A stretch of 64,000 bases of DNA, from the NCBI GenBank assembly GCA_021018995.1, contig CM037589.1, positions 9,129,001-9,193,000 on the forward strand, in the 5' to 3' direction. The notes under the pieces are model-generated. The model had not been told where the DNA came from, did not search any database, and was given only the letters and a program-made list of their open reading frames with translations. Source of the DNA: Chloranthus sessilifolius. Its lineage: Eukaryota; Streptophyta; Magnoliopsida; Chloranthales; Chloranthaceae. The translations under genes were made by a program, and so were the position numbers. Below, in pieces: positions 21,902 to 31,859 of the stretch. Every line of letters starts with the position of its first letter. The first letter of the stretch is position 1.

Positions 21902-22061
21902 GTTCTTTTTTTAATTTTCTCACTTTACTCAGTTGGTTTTCAATTTTTAGGTATCAAAACCGAAATCGAATTGGGCCGAATCAGTTCGATTTGATTTCGA
22001 TTTCGGTCCGATTTGAGCCTATCGGCTTATGGTCGGTTTTCAGTTAAAATATAAACCCCTA
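21694..22061. mobile_element. hAT-like MITE with 8-bp TSD
   Basis: It starts TAGGGGTGCCGATTGG and ends TATAAACCCCTA. The flanks GTAAGGAG (21686-21693) and TTAAGGAG (22062-22069) agree at 7 of 8. Subterminal zones repeat AACCGAA and TTCGGTTTT words in opposite orientation. A TA run followed by T14 (about 21834-21901) lies in the middle. Confidence 0.7.
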
Positions 22062-22069
22062 TTAAGGAG

Positions 22070-22611
22070 TAACCTAAAATTTCTCTCGCTCTCTCTCCGT
22101 GATGATTGAATATCCTCCCCTGATGTCCAAAATATAGTCTCACTTTAAATCTATATGGTGGTGGCACATATGAACATATGTCAGTTGGGAAATCCCTATC
22201 ATCGAATCTGACTGCGACTTTTTAGAAATGAAACGCATTAAATGAAAACGATGGCACATGGTCCATATTAAACTTTACAAAAGCCTTATGATGACCATTT
22301 TTTTTATTATTTGCCTTTAGGTAATCTGTATATCATGTTTATTGTTTGGTAACTTAGACAGTGCGGATTAAGAAAAAATCTAACGGGTAGGGCTGTAGCA
22401 CAATGAAAGGTTGGTAAAACTATAACGCCCAACTTACTTATCCTTACTACTATATAAAAAAGTAAAAACAACATAAAATATAAGGATAGATAGGGTGATT
22501 TACAGGTAGCTAAGATTAGCTTGGGGTACTTTAAAAAATAAAGTGCTAAATTGACAGAACTTTCTAACTCTTATTTTTGTTTTTAATAGTACTATAATAA
22601 AAGTGCACGTG

Positions 22612-22612
<1 letters not shown>
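22070..22612. other. Intergenic, nothing recognised
   Basis: No gene or element ends seen. Confidence 0.4.

Positions 22613-22657
<45 letters not shown>
22613..22657. repeat. (TA)n microsatellite, left border of a MITE
   Basis: TA run that ends exactly where the element at 22658 begins. Confidence 0.95.
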
Positions 22658-22659
<2 letters not shown>

Positions 22660-23013
22660 CGGTTCTGTCCTCTAAGAGAGGACGCTCGTGGAGATCAATG
22701 TGGCATCCAAAATATTATTTGGGCGCGATGAGGAGCATAAGGGAATGACTTAGATCAATTTCCTAAAAAAAGATTTCAAATTCTTTTTTTTAAAGCCTCT
22801 ATCAAAGTTTGATTAATTTTAATGATTTAAATTTCAAAGCTAAAAAAATGCATGGTGGAAATGAGTTTTCAAATTTTTTTTTTTGATAAATATGATCTAA
22901 GCAATGCACCTGTGCTTTATATACGATCAATTTGGTATCATGCTGTCAATTAGAGGTTTTCCTCAATCTTGGAGAACGCTTGAGCGTCTTCTGATAGAGG
23001 GCAAACGCCTTTT

Positions 23014-23015
<2 letters not shown>
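22658..23015. mobile_element. (TA)n-associated MITE, copy 2
   Basis: Long TA runs lie directly on both sides (22613-22657 and 23016-23070). Inverted arms: CCTCTAAGAGAGGACGCTC on the left is mirrored by GAGCGTCTTCTGATAGAGGG on the right. The right end is GCCTTTTCC. The inner motif GATCTAAGCAATGCACC matches copy 1. Confidence 0.7.

Positions 23016-23070
<55 letters not shown>
23016..23070. repeat. (TA)n microsatellite, right border of a MITE
   Basis: TA run starting directly after the MITE's CCTTTTCC end. Confidence 0.95.
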
Positions 23071-23079
<9 letters not shown>

Positions 23080-23109
23080 AGTTTTTTTTAAAAATATTTT
23101 TATGAGCAC

Positions 23110-23440
23110 TACAGAAAATTCTACAAATAATCATTTTTTTTATCTTAATGTAAGACAATAAATCTTGAGATCATGGTCCTACCATCATACGTACAAGATT
23201 TGATTCCATGTGACAAACCTCTTAAAAAGTGATCCGTGAACTATATTTGATGTACGCCTACGATCATGTTCATATTGTGGATCAAAATATGACTATCTAA
23301 TGGTAGACCAATCATCCCAAATTCTATTATGTTCAAGCTTTGGATGAAAAAAATCTCTTTCGTCTGATTCAACTCAGATTTCATATGGTTAAACCGTTGA
23401 CTGCTTTGACTTGACAATGGAGATCGTTTTTTTTCACAAT
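23110..23440. mobile_element. Foldback MITE (GATCTTGAGATCATGG family), diverged copy
   Basis: AATCTTGAGATCATGGTCCT in the left arm and TGACTTGACAATGGAGATCG in the right arm keep the family order, but the right arm is strongly diverged. Confidence 0.45.
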
Positions 23441-23905
23441 ATATGAGAGAGTTATATAATCTCAAATTTTTTATTTTTTACTTAATCAAAATTGTTCTTA
23501 ATAACTAATTTGATTCATTCTTATTTATAATAACATATTATATGCTCAATATGATTAGATAAAGATAAACGTCAAGGATGCAAGATAGAAATGAGTGTAA
23601 AGAGAAAATGATGATTCCCAAAATATTATAATATTTTCAACGAACAATTTTATAAGTGATATGGTTGGGCAATCACCAATTAATTATACTATCGATTGTC
23701 AAAAACGAAAACGTGAATATAATTGACGACGGTACAATGACTTCACAAATAAGCAGAAGGAAACTCGAATTTAAAATGTCATGAAACAAAAAGAATAAGT
23801 TATACGAGTATTACTCAAAGCTCAATTAAGACCTTTAACTTAACAACAAAGTTTGTAGTGTTATTTTATGTTTATAGTCCTTTAGTTTAACCAATTAAGA
23901 AATGA
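23441..23905. other. Intergenic or 5' part of the decayed Helitron
   Basis: AT-rich. A Helitron 5' terminus (TC) could not be located. Confidence 0.3.
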
Positions 23906-24607
23906 CATAAATGTTTCACATCCGTTATTTTTTGCAAATAGGTTTTACGACAATAGATTATGGTGATATTAATGAACCAACACATGAGCCAATGTGTTCT
24001 GAATTACATCAGTTTCAACATGTTGATAGTTGTATTTATCGTGGTGAAAAGAAGTTTCAGTATGAACCACCAACATTTTGTTGCTACGATGGACAAATTA
24101 CTCTATCCCCTACTACTGTTCCTTGAAATTTATTAAATTTATTTATATCTCAAAATAATGAATCTATTAAGTTTTAAAGGAATATAGGAGCGTACAATAG
24201 TATATTCTCTTTTACATCATTTGGAGTACGTCTTGATAACAATATTGCAAGTTTAAGAAGTGGTGTATACACATTTCGAGCGCAGAGGCAAATATATTAT
24301 GATTTACCGTCTCTCTTACGAATCAAGAATAGTCCTTGCTTCCTTCAATTATACTTTTATGATACTGAGAATGAAACTTAAAATAGAAAGAGGATAATAC
24401 AAGAGGCAAACTTGTCAAAGTCTACTATTTTCAACTTGATGAATATTCTTCCTGTAAATCCTTATGCTCAATTCTTACGACACTTGAAAGATATAAATAT
24501 TATATTATTTTTTATATGTTCAAATCACTCGATAGATGTCTAAAAATTAAGTTCAATTAGTTAAAAGTCATTATGTTCATGTGCATGTGCATGTGCCTTT
24601 TAACTAG
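23906..24607 (+). mobile_element. Decayed Helitron: Rep/helicase N-terminal relic and 3' terminus
   Basis: The translated relic (see the pseudogene entry) is followed by a typical Helitron 3' end: the hairpin-prone CATGTGCATGTGCATGTGCC and then TTTTAACTAG, with the terminal CTAG at 24604-24607 and T next. The last 110 bases match, in inverted orientation, the sequence at 26807-26935, whose terminus is CTAA followed by T. This agrees with Helitron CTRR ends and A/T insertion sites. Confidence 0.75.
23911..24490 (+). pseudogene. Helitron Rep/helicase N-terminal domain (Helitron_like_N) relic
   Basis: The frames preserve the conserved order CIYRGEKKF...FCCYDGQITLSPT, then IGAYNSIFSFTSFGVRLDNN, SGVYTFRAQRQIYYDLPSLL and FLQLYFYDTENET, and a final block ILPVNPYAQFLRHLKDI. 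These correspond to the N-terminal domain upstream of the Rep HUH motif in plant Helitrons. Stops after 24120 and frame changes break it, and the HUH endonuclease and helicase parts are missing. Confidence 0.8.
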
Positions 24608-24784
24608 TAAGAAAAAAACAAATTTTCCATTTGTAAAAGTTCTTTCTTAAGCATAAGGTGTCATTAACCCTTTTTCTTTTTCTGTGTTACAAAATCCCTT
24701 TTACCCCACTCCAGATAGTATTTTGAGCAGAATTTAAGTGCTTTGATATCGTATAAGTCAATTTTGTTGAATATTTTTAATATT
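24608..24784. other. Spacer
   Basis: No feature seen. Confidence 0.3.
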
Positions 24785-25620
24785 TTAAGTTTTTGTTCTT
24801 TGGATTATTGTGAATAGTCTCATATCGGGTAAAACTCTTTTGGGGGTTTGGGTTATATTATGTAGTCTTGGCTCAAGGCTTGTAACCTTCACCCAAGGGG
24901 CACCGAATTTTGTAGCTTCTATCGTTATGCAACCTATCAGTCGCACACACACACACACGCGTGGGCACTGCGTCGAGCCGGGACGGGATGGGCACGAGCA
25001 TGAGCACGTGGCGATACGGTGCGGTGCGGTGTATTTATAAAATAATTTTTTGGACAAAAGAAAAACTAATCATGTTTTATCATTTATATTTAAATTAAAA
25101 AAATCTATTGTTGTAACCATTGTGTCTAAACGGATCTTTTGTAACCGTTGTATCTGATCAGTTACTATAACCGTTCCGTCCAATCGGTACGGTTGCATAT
25201 CTTGATTTCTATAAAAGGGAACCCGAGGTCTTTCTTTTATTCACTGGATTTTCAACTGTTCTGTTTCCCGAATTCAAAGTTTGCTTCAGAGTTCTTTTCT
25301 TAAGCGGTATTTGGTGTTCTGGTTGCGTAATCAGATTCACAAAATCTGATAACAAGAATTCGCTACCGGTTCGTTGTATTATGGAACCGATTTGCCGGTA
25401 ACCTTTTGGTGGCCACTTGATCATAGTGGCAGAGGCAAATTTCGGTTTAAAGACAACGAATTACGATGTGCCTCGAATCGGATCTGCGTATTTTCGTTTC
25501 AATATTTATCTTCTTTTGTAACCCAGATCTATTTATCTAACAAATTTTGTTCTGGAGTGCCCCAAATTTATTTATTTAATCTTATTCCGGATTGATTAAA
25601 TATGAGCCTTATATTAGCTC
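24785..25620 (+). mobile_element. Probable LTR fragment (promoter and leader type sequence)
   Basis: It contains GTCTCATATCGGGTAAAACT and GGCTCAAGGCTTGTAACC, motifs common in plant LTR-derived repeats. It then has (CA)n at 24942-24958, TAACCGTTGTATCTGATCAG style repeats, a TATA box (CTATAAAAGGG at 25210-25220) and a leader-like sequence. No borders, primer-binding site or coding domain could be identified. Confidence 0.35.
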
Positions 25621-25696
25621 GCCCGACCTGCCTGAGTCACGAAGTACCTAGTTGTAGCCTTTTAGATGATCACCCTAGTTTTCTAGAAGTATTAGT

Positions 25697-26090
25697 ATAA
25701 GGCTGTCAATGGCCAAGGATTTTATTAAAAAAATAAAATAAAAAGCAGCCCGGGTTTTGACAGGCTTATTCTTCACTCAAATTAAGCTCAAACCGTTGTC
25801 AAATATAAAATCGGGCCGGGCAGGCTCAACCTGAGTTCTTTTGGGGCTCGGGCTTTTTCTATATAAGCCCAACCCCGACTCAAATCGGGTTCGGGCCAAC
25901 CTGGACTTTTCCCTTAAAATAATCAGGTTTGACTGGGCCAGGCAGGATGTTTGGGGGCCCGATTATTTTTTATCTAAAATATTAGGCCTGAACCCAACCA
26001 AATTACAGAATCTGGCAGGGTTTGGCCTGAGAGCATTCGGCCTCGGGTTTTATTTGAAAACGGACCTGAACCCGACCCAAGTAATCGTCT
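25697..26090. mobile_element. hAT-like element with GGCCCGGGC-rich sequence
   Basis: It begins AAGGCTGTCAATGGCC, close to the terminus of the element at 16035-20059, and is dense in GGGCCGGGCAGG, CCCAACCCCGACTC and GGGTTCGGGCC words. The right border near CCGACCCAAGTAATCG is not certain. Confidence 0.5.
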
Positions 26091-26806
26091 GATTCAATGG
26101 TTGACTCTCACAATTCCAATGATAGAGATCATTCTTTTAAATCATAAAAATATTAATAGATTATTCAAATTATTTCAAACGGCTATACATTTGGCAAGAT
26201 TTAAAACTATTATTTCAAAATGATTTTGATTGCTTATTTCTAAAAGCATCTTACTCTTGCTATCTTGCAATTTATATTTTATTTTAAACGGTTCAAGTAT
26301 TAATTGACTCTTTAAATCTATCATTTAGTGGCAGCTTTTAAAAGCCTTGGTTGAGTGCCCACATCAAAAATATTCTCATTATTTTTTAATGCTTTTTTTC
26401 CTTGGTCTAAATATTTGGCTTTCTTTCTAATACCTCTACCTCATAGTGATTGATCAAATGAAATGGTGGTGGTGGTGGTGTTGTTGGTATCGGGTTAAGG
26501 TGGGTCATTGTATCTAGCCTTATTTGTAAATTTTTCTATTGTACTAACAATTTTTATTTTTTGCCGCAAAGATTGTTATATTAGCCATCATCTGATTCCA
26601 TGGTTGACTCTCACAACTCAGATGATAGAGATTATGTTTCGTACCAATTTTTTGTTGCAAAGATTGTTATATCGTGGTCTTCAAATCAAACAACTTAGAT
26701 AGTATTTCGCATAGGATCTCAAAAACAACAGTCTTTCTTTTCAATCATGCCCTATGGTACAAATCGCATGTGCAAGTTGTAGCTCCCTTTTTAATATTTT
26801 AATATA
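26091..26806. mobile_element. Fragments of the foldback family seen in PAO intron 1
   Basis: CAATGGTTGACTCTCACAA at 26096 and CATGGTTGACTCTCACAACT at 26599, the latter followed by GTGGTCTTCAAATCAAACAA, match parts of the element at 43850-44220 in order. The middle contains (GGT)n at 26466-26483. No complete element. Confidence 0.45.
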
Positions 26807-26935
26807 TTAGTAAGAAGGCACGTGCAAATGCACGTGGCCATTAGGACCGTTAAATGATTGAGCTTCATTTTTAGACATCTATCGGGTGATTTGAACATAA
26901 AAAAAATTAGTATTTCAAGTGTTCGTTACTATGTG
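26807..26935 (-). mobile_element. Helitron 3' end, minus strand, same family as 24607
   Basis: Read on the minus strand: TTCAAATCACCCGATAGATG, then the hairpin CACGTGCATTTGCACGTG, CCTTCTTA and the terminus CTAA at 26810-26807, followed by T. It shares about 50 well-conserved bases with 24495-24607. How far the element extends into 26936 and beyond is unknown. Confidence 0.7.
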
Positions 26936-27555
26936 TCGCTCTATAAAATCATAAAATTAATAATAAATTTATAAAATAAAAAAGGCCTATGGGCTCTAAT
27001 GTATGAAAGAACTTATGCATTCAAACCTTAGATCTTATGTCATGTGACACTTAATTCCAAGATAATGTCTTTTTTGTGCAATGTCACATGTCATCTATTA
27101 AAAAATAAAATAAAATAATTTGTGGTCTAAACTTTAGTCAAAGTTTGGGTACTGCCTCATACATCATAGTGCATTAAATTTTTTATTGTTTGACCACATT
27201 TTGGATCGTGGATGTCCACTATTTTTAACAATTTTTTATTCATTGAATGCGGTGGCTATAACATAAAGTGATGTGCCGATAACACCAACCAAAATATTTT
27301 CAGGCTAATTGAAAACTTATGCTCTTCCAAAGAAAAATAAAATAAATTTTTTTTTGTTAATGATAGTTGAATAAATAATATAGTATTGTAAACGATAGAA
27401 AATGAATAAAAAATCATTCTTTAGCTACATTTGTGCTATTTGTATAAACTCACATCATCTAAATGGTCACATATCATTCATACTAAAATCACCCTAAATA
27501 TATGGCGAATACACTATCCAATTCAAGCAATTTATTATCAACCTTGCATTTAATA
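26936..27555. other. Intergenic or interior of the minus-strand Helitron
   Basis: AT-rich. No coding signal on either strand. Confidence 0.3.
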
Positions 27556-27559
27556 TAAA

Positions 27560-28060
27560 CAATGATGTGTGTTTAAGTACTCGGATCTAATGGTTTAAAT
27601 TCCCTTATATGTGCACTTTAAAATGAATCGATCTTATTTTTAATGGCTTATATTAAAATTTATTAATGGGGTCAAGATATTAAACTTAGTATTGGTCCAT
27701 CTTGAATCGATATGTATCGACCGATATTGTATCGGTGAATATGTTTCTTTTTGAAAAAATAGATAAAAGTACTTGTGTAGGCAAGTATCAACCGATACCG
27801 AGACAGTATCATCCAATACAGACCTGTATCGGTATCGATTCTCGATGAAATCGATATATATCGCCGATACGTCTCCATATCGATCAAGTTTTGATACCAT
27901 CGTTCCGAATCATTTGGCACCTGAAATAAGATGATTCACATATGCCTATAGGCATAATTGCTTGATTGATTTGACTATTAGAATTTTCACAGATGAAGAT
28001 ATAGTGTACAATAATGGTATACGATCGTAATTGAACTTTAATGATGTAAGATCATCGTAC
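27560..28060. mobile_element. MITE family 1, degenerate copy E, interrupted by a CGATA-rich insertion
   Basis: GTTTAAGTACTCGGATCTAA and TAATGGCTTATATTAAAATT on the left, and GATGATTCACATATGCCTAT and TTTAATGATGTAAGATCATC on the right, follow the family 1 interior and end. About 240 bases of CGATAT/TATCGG-rich sequence (27665-27905) separate the halves. Confidence 0.5.
27665..27905. mobile_element. CGATA-rich MITE-like insertion
   Basis: The left end GGGGTCAAGATATTAAAC and the right end read backwards GATGGTATCAAAACTTGATC are related to the termini at 8665 and 13365. The interior repeats TATCGATA, CGATACCG and TGTATCGG words. Confidence 0.5.
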
Positions 28061-28104
28061 ACACCCCATTCTTCCTAAAAAGATAGACATCATGTCATCT
28101 GAAT

Positions 28105-28370
28105 CTTATAACTGTCATATTTATTAAGGTTAATAGTAATTGAAAATATAGTGCACCTATCAGACAGTTAGATGTTGATTCCATGAGGCACAAATCTCAA
28201 AAAGTGATTGTAATCATGGGTGTACCATGAGAAAGGGTTCTCAAGTGTCACTTTTGGAGATGTGTGCCACGTGGAATCAAGATCTGACCGTCTGATAAGT
28301 GAGCCATACTCTCAAGATCTATTGTATCGAAGATTGGGATGAAAAACGTTCTTCATCGTCTGATTCTCAA
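28105..28370. mobile_element. Foldback MITE (GATCTTGAGATCATGG family), partial left arm
   Basis: GTGCACCTATCAGACAGTTA, TGTGCCACGTGGAATCAAGA, CCGTCTGATAAGTGAGCCAT, CTCAAGATCTATTGT and GAAGATTGGGATGAAAAACG follow the family order. Confidence 0.6.
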
Positions 28371-28569
28371 GATCTCAAGTGTCCACAACGGGTCAAAGTC
28401 CAGTTGAGTTGGACATATGCCGTTTTCCTATTGAGGAGCCAAAATGTTAGCCCGACCCGACACGACCCGCTAACAGCCTCATACAATTCCACGCTCTGAA
28501 TCTTGATGGACGGTCGGGATCTTACTTCAGTCAGTAGCCCTCAATCGGCTCAATCAAAAAATTGAGCGG

Positions 28570-29055
28570 ACACACAAAAGTTGCCGTCGGTCTTTGGTTT
28601 ATAAAACGTCTCAGTTCGAACCAAAACCACCAAGCTTTCGCGTCAGTACTTAGCCTCTTCCAGGTTGCACTAAAAAAATTTAGCCTCTCTCGGATTTCAA
28701 TTTCTTATACCTCAAACTCTATTCCGATTACTCAAAGCACTCTCTCCTCTTTCAATTACTCCACACACAGAACGAAGGGAAAAAAATCTCTCTCTCTCTC
28801 TCTCTCTATTTATCCTTATATAAATCTTCTCATCTCAAAAAAAAAAATCTTTATATAAATCTTCATTGCATCTATTATTACTTATTTATTTTAAAATTGT
28901 TTACCGTTTGTAGGTCTCGAATATGCGTAAAAAATTTATCTAGATATGTTATAGAGGATCGCCTTAGAGAGTTCTTCTCTGAAAAGGGGGAAGTAATCGA
29001 TTCCGATTACTCAAAGCACTCTCTCCTCTTTCAGTTACCCCACACAGAAAGAATG
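28570..29055 (+). pseudogene. Promoter and start fragment of an MRD1/RBM19-like multi-RRM protein gene
   Basis: After promoter-like DNA (TTTATAAAA at 28598) and a leader-like CT-rich region, 28915-28995 encodes RICVKNLSRYVIEDRLREFF followed by SEKGEV, the N-terminal RRM start of MRD1/RBM19, a nucleolar pre-rRNA processing factor. The codon before Ser2 is AGG where ATG is expected. Homology stops after about 28 codons, where a second copy of the leader (ATTCCGATTACTCAAAGCAC, 28721 and 29000) begins, so the RRM is lost. The parent gene is elsewhere. An intron-split start codon is possible but less likely. Confidence 0.7.
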
Positions 29056-29419
29056 AAAAAAATAGTAAATGCAGCTTATTTATCCTATAGAGTTAAGAGT
29101 TTTATTTGGATTAGAACTCCATGGACATGTGGGCTCAAGAGAAGGGTAATTTAGGCATTTAAAATGTTGCAGAAGCTATTTTTACTTTTATATAGTAGTA
29201 AGTATAATAATTAGAAGAAGAGGCAATGAAATTCCCCTATTAAATTTCAAATAACTATACTTGTCTCAAGTCTCTACATTCAGCCTCCACTTGTAGATAT
29301 CCTACTAGTAGAGATTGAATAAATTTGTTACCGTCAGCAATGAAATCTGAAGGTGGGTGACTTTTTTCCACTTCAAGTTTATTTTTATGGTAATGCCTTC
29401 TCATATAAAATCAACTTCC
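29056..29419. other. Intergenic, nothing recognised
   Basis: AT-rich, no coding signal. Confidence 0.35.
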
Positions 29420-30262
29420 TAAATTAAAAAAATTATTTTATGGGAAAATTTGTAAGATCTATTCGATCAAATTCACCTTTTCCGTCAGAGACCCTATAGT
29501 CACTATAAAAAATAAGACTATTAGTGATAGTTTTTTGTTATAAAAAATTGCCGCTATTAACAAAAAAACTATTAAGACTATTAGAGACAATTTTTTATTA
29601 ATAGCGGCAGTTTTTGGCTGCTGTTAATAGTCTTATTTTTTGTAGTGAGTTTCACCTTTCACCAAACCGACCATCTCCAAACGGAGCCAGTTCCAGCTAG
29701 CACAAAAAGTCTCAAATATCCCTTCTTATACTTTTTATTGTTCTATATAATTTAAAATTTAAAAAAATACACTTTTTTATATTTACGCAATGGGAAGCAA
29801 CATCTATGCCGTCTGATTTAAAGGTCACAATATAAAGATTGGTGGTGTCAAAGATTGAAACGAAAAAAGGCGATATCGCCTCTTTAACACCAAAAAAATA
29901 AAAATAAATAAATAAACGATTGTCTAGATAGTCGTTATCGACTATCTTTCTTTTTTTTTTTCCTTTTTTTAGTTAAAGATGCGATAATGCCCTTTTTTCT
30001 TGTTAATCTTTGGCGCCATCGATATATATATTGTGGTCTTCAAATCAGACGACATAGATGTTGCTTCACATCGTGTAAATAAAAAAATATATATAAAATT
30101 TTAAAATTTAAACTTTGTAGAACGATAAAAATGTAAGAAGGGGTATTTGAAACTTTTTCTGCTAGGCTTAAAGCTGCTTGATTATGAGAAAGGTGAAACT
30201 TTTCTGACGTAAAAGGTGAATCTGACAGGATTGATCCTGGAAATTTTCTTATTTTTTAATTT
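29420..30262. mobile_element. Large foldback element with arms of about 250-300 bases
   Basis: The left arm (29420-29500 plus 29648-29905) and the right arm (about 29965-30262) are inverted copies: AAATTCACCTTTTCCGTCAG versus CTGACGTAAAAGGTGAATCT; AAAAAGTCTCAAATATCCCT versus GGGGTATTTGAAACTTTTTC; ATCTATGCCGTCTGATT versus AATCAGACGACATAGAT. The left arm is interrupted by a CACTA MITE. No coding capacity. Confidence 0.75.
29501..29647. mobile_element. Intact CACTA-type MITE, 147 bp, with 3-bp TSD
   Basis: It starts CACTATAAAAAATAAGACTA and ends TAGTCTTATTTTTTGTAGTG, near-perfect inverted termini of more than 20 bases. AGT precedes (29498-29500) and follows (29648-29650). The interior repeats TTGCCGCTATTAACAAAA and its mirror. 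Confidence 0.9.
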
Positions 30263-30745
30263 ATAAAAATTATAATTTTAGAGGATAGTAATTGTTTAGC
30301 TCAATATAAAATATTGAAGTATAATTCACTTTATTTATAATACACTTTATGTTCATAGTACAAAATGAGCATAGGAAGAGTACCCTTAGGATTTTTTTTT
30401 TTCGAGTGGTGGAAAAACTTAAACATGGTTAAAATGAATTTTAACTAATCCCCCATTTTCTTGTCTATCGATGTGGCTGTCAAATTAGTAGTGGAAATAA
30501 GAAAAAAGGAAGGAAGCCTATGGATTCCTGACGTCCGCTAAAATGACTTTTGTGATAAATTAACTAGAAAAGTTATCCGAAAACCGAAATTCAGAAAAAG
30601 AACAATTTTATATTTTGATAAGTCATCCAAATAAGCATTCACGAAGGGGGTTCAACATTCAAGTCATGTCGGTGGCATCATCAAGAAATAGGGCACCAGT
30701 ATTTGCCACTGAAGATTCTTTAAGAGCAAATAGGGTTACTATGCG
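30263..30745. other. Intergenic, nothing recognised
   Basis: AT-rich, no coding signal. Confidence 0.4.
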
Positions 30746-30754
30746 TGGGAGCCG

Positions 30755-31115
30755 TTGACTGCCTAGAATCAGATGGTGAATATTGTTTTTCATTTCAATC
30801 TTCCATGCAATTGATCTTGATATCATGGTGCACCTATTAGAAAGTCAGATGTTGATTCCACTTGACGAAAATCTCTAAAAGTGACCTTAGAACCTCTTCT
30901 TATCATATAACCATGATTACAATCCCTTTTGAGGGAAGTGTGCCACATGGAATCAAAATCTGACGGTTTAATAGAACCTCTTATCGTATAATCATGATCA
31001 CAATTCCTTTTTAGGGAAGTGTGTCACGTGGAATCAAAATCTGACGGTTTGATAGGTGGGTCGTGATCTCAAGATTTCTTGTGTGGAAGATTGGGATGAA
31101 AACAATTTTTACATA
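30755..31115. mobile_element. Foldback MITE (GATCTTGAGATCATGG family) with internal 80-base tandem duplication
   Basis: The arms are TCAATCTTCCATGCAATTGA / CTTGATATCATGGTGCACC and GTGATCTCAAGATTTCTTGT / GAAGATTGGGATGAAAAC. Inside, the block that starts AACCTCTT and ends ATCTGACGGTTTRATAG is present twice (about 30890-30972 and 30973-31052). Confidence 0.7.
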
Positions 31116-31159
31116 CAAAACCACTGGTTGAACTTATTGAATCTCCGATTGCAAATACT

Positions 31160-31420
31160 TGTATCTTGAGAGATCTTGAGATTTTTTTGGCCCAATCTCT
31201 TAGAGAACTATAGTCATATTTTAATTTCATGTGCCACGCACTCCCAAAAGTAAACATGATCATGGGCATTCAACGAGAAGGGATTCTTGAGTCATTTTTG
31301 AAGATGTGTGCCATATGGAATCAGCATCTACCGTCTCATTAGTGCGCTATCATTTCTAAGTCAATTATGTGAAAGATTAAAATGAAAAATATCTCCATCA
31401 TCTAATTCAAGGCATAAACC
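31160..31420. mobile_element. Foldback MITE (GATCTTGAGATCATGG family), diverged copy
   Basis: GAGATCTTGAGATTTTTTTG, CATGTGCCACGCACTCCCAA, then TGTGTGCCATATGGAATCAG, CCGTCTCATTAGTGCGC and GAAAGATTAAAATGAAAAA follow the family order. Confidence 0.5.
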
Positions 31421-31855
31421 TTAATTGTAGCCTTGTAGCCAAGTAAAAATATTTAGTTGCAAATATAGGTACCTTTATAATTTTCCAGTCACAGGCAGCA
31501 ATTCTTTTTTCAGATCTATTTCCTTGCTTGTGATAGGTGGCTTTAAAGGATCCCCACAAATATTGATGGGTCACAGTCAAATGGCCACACTACAAATGGC
31601 TGACATCACTTCATGGTTTCGCTGTCATATTTTCTGTATTTTCCATGCAAATCCACCAAACACTGGGCCCTGCTATTTTGAAGTCGCCCATAGTCACTGT
31701 ATAATGCTTTACTTTGTAGTTTGTACACACACGTGTACTAATGACTTAATTGAGGTGGATGGTCTAGTAATTTTTTATTCAGGCAAAAGTTTAAATATAC
31801 TTTTGGGGTTCCATTATATTAAATACGCCTACAAATCTTGAAAAATGTCCGCACC
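31421..31855. other. Intergenic; 105-codon open frame without recognisable content
   Basis: The + strand frame 31524-31841 is open for 105 codons, but its translation has no domain, signal or repeat that I recognise and no promoter or intron context. It is probably chance. Confidence 0.35.
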
Positions 31856-31859
31856 AAAA

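Noticed and set aside
21509-21994. 161-codon frame with IYIYIY run
   Set aside because: It reads through a (TA)n and T14 tract inside a hAT-like MITE; purely compositional.
24942-25030. CpG-island-like promoter of an unknown gene
   Set aside because: The GC-rich patch follows a CA microsatellite and leads to no open frame; more likely LTR-type repeat.
31524-31841. 105-codon frame as a gene
   Set aside because: No domain, transit signal, promoter or intron context; similar chance frames are expected in 64 kb.
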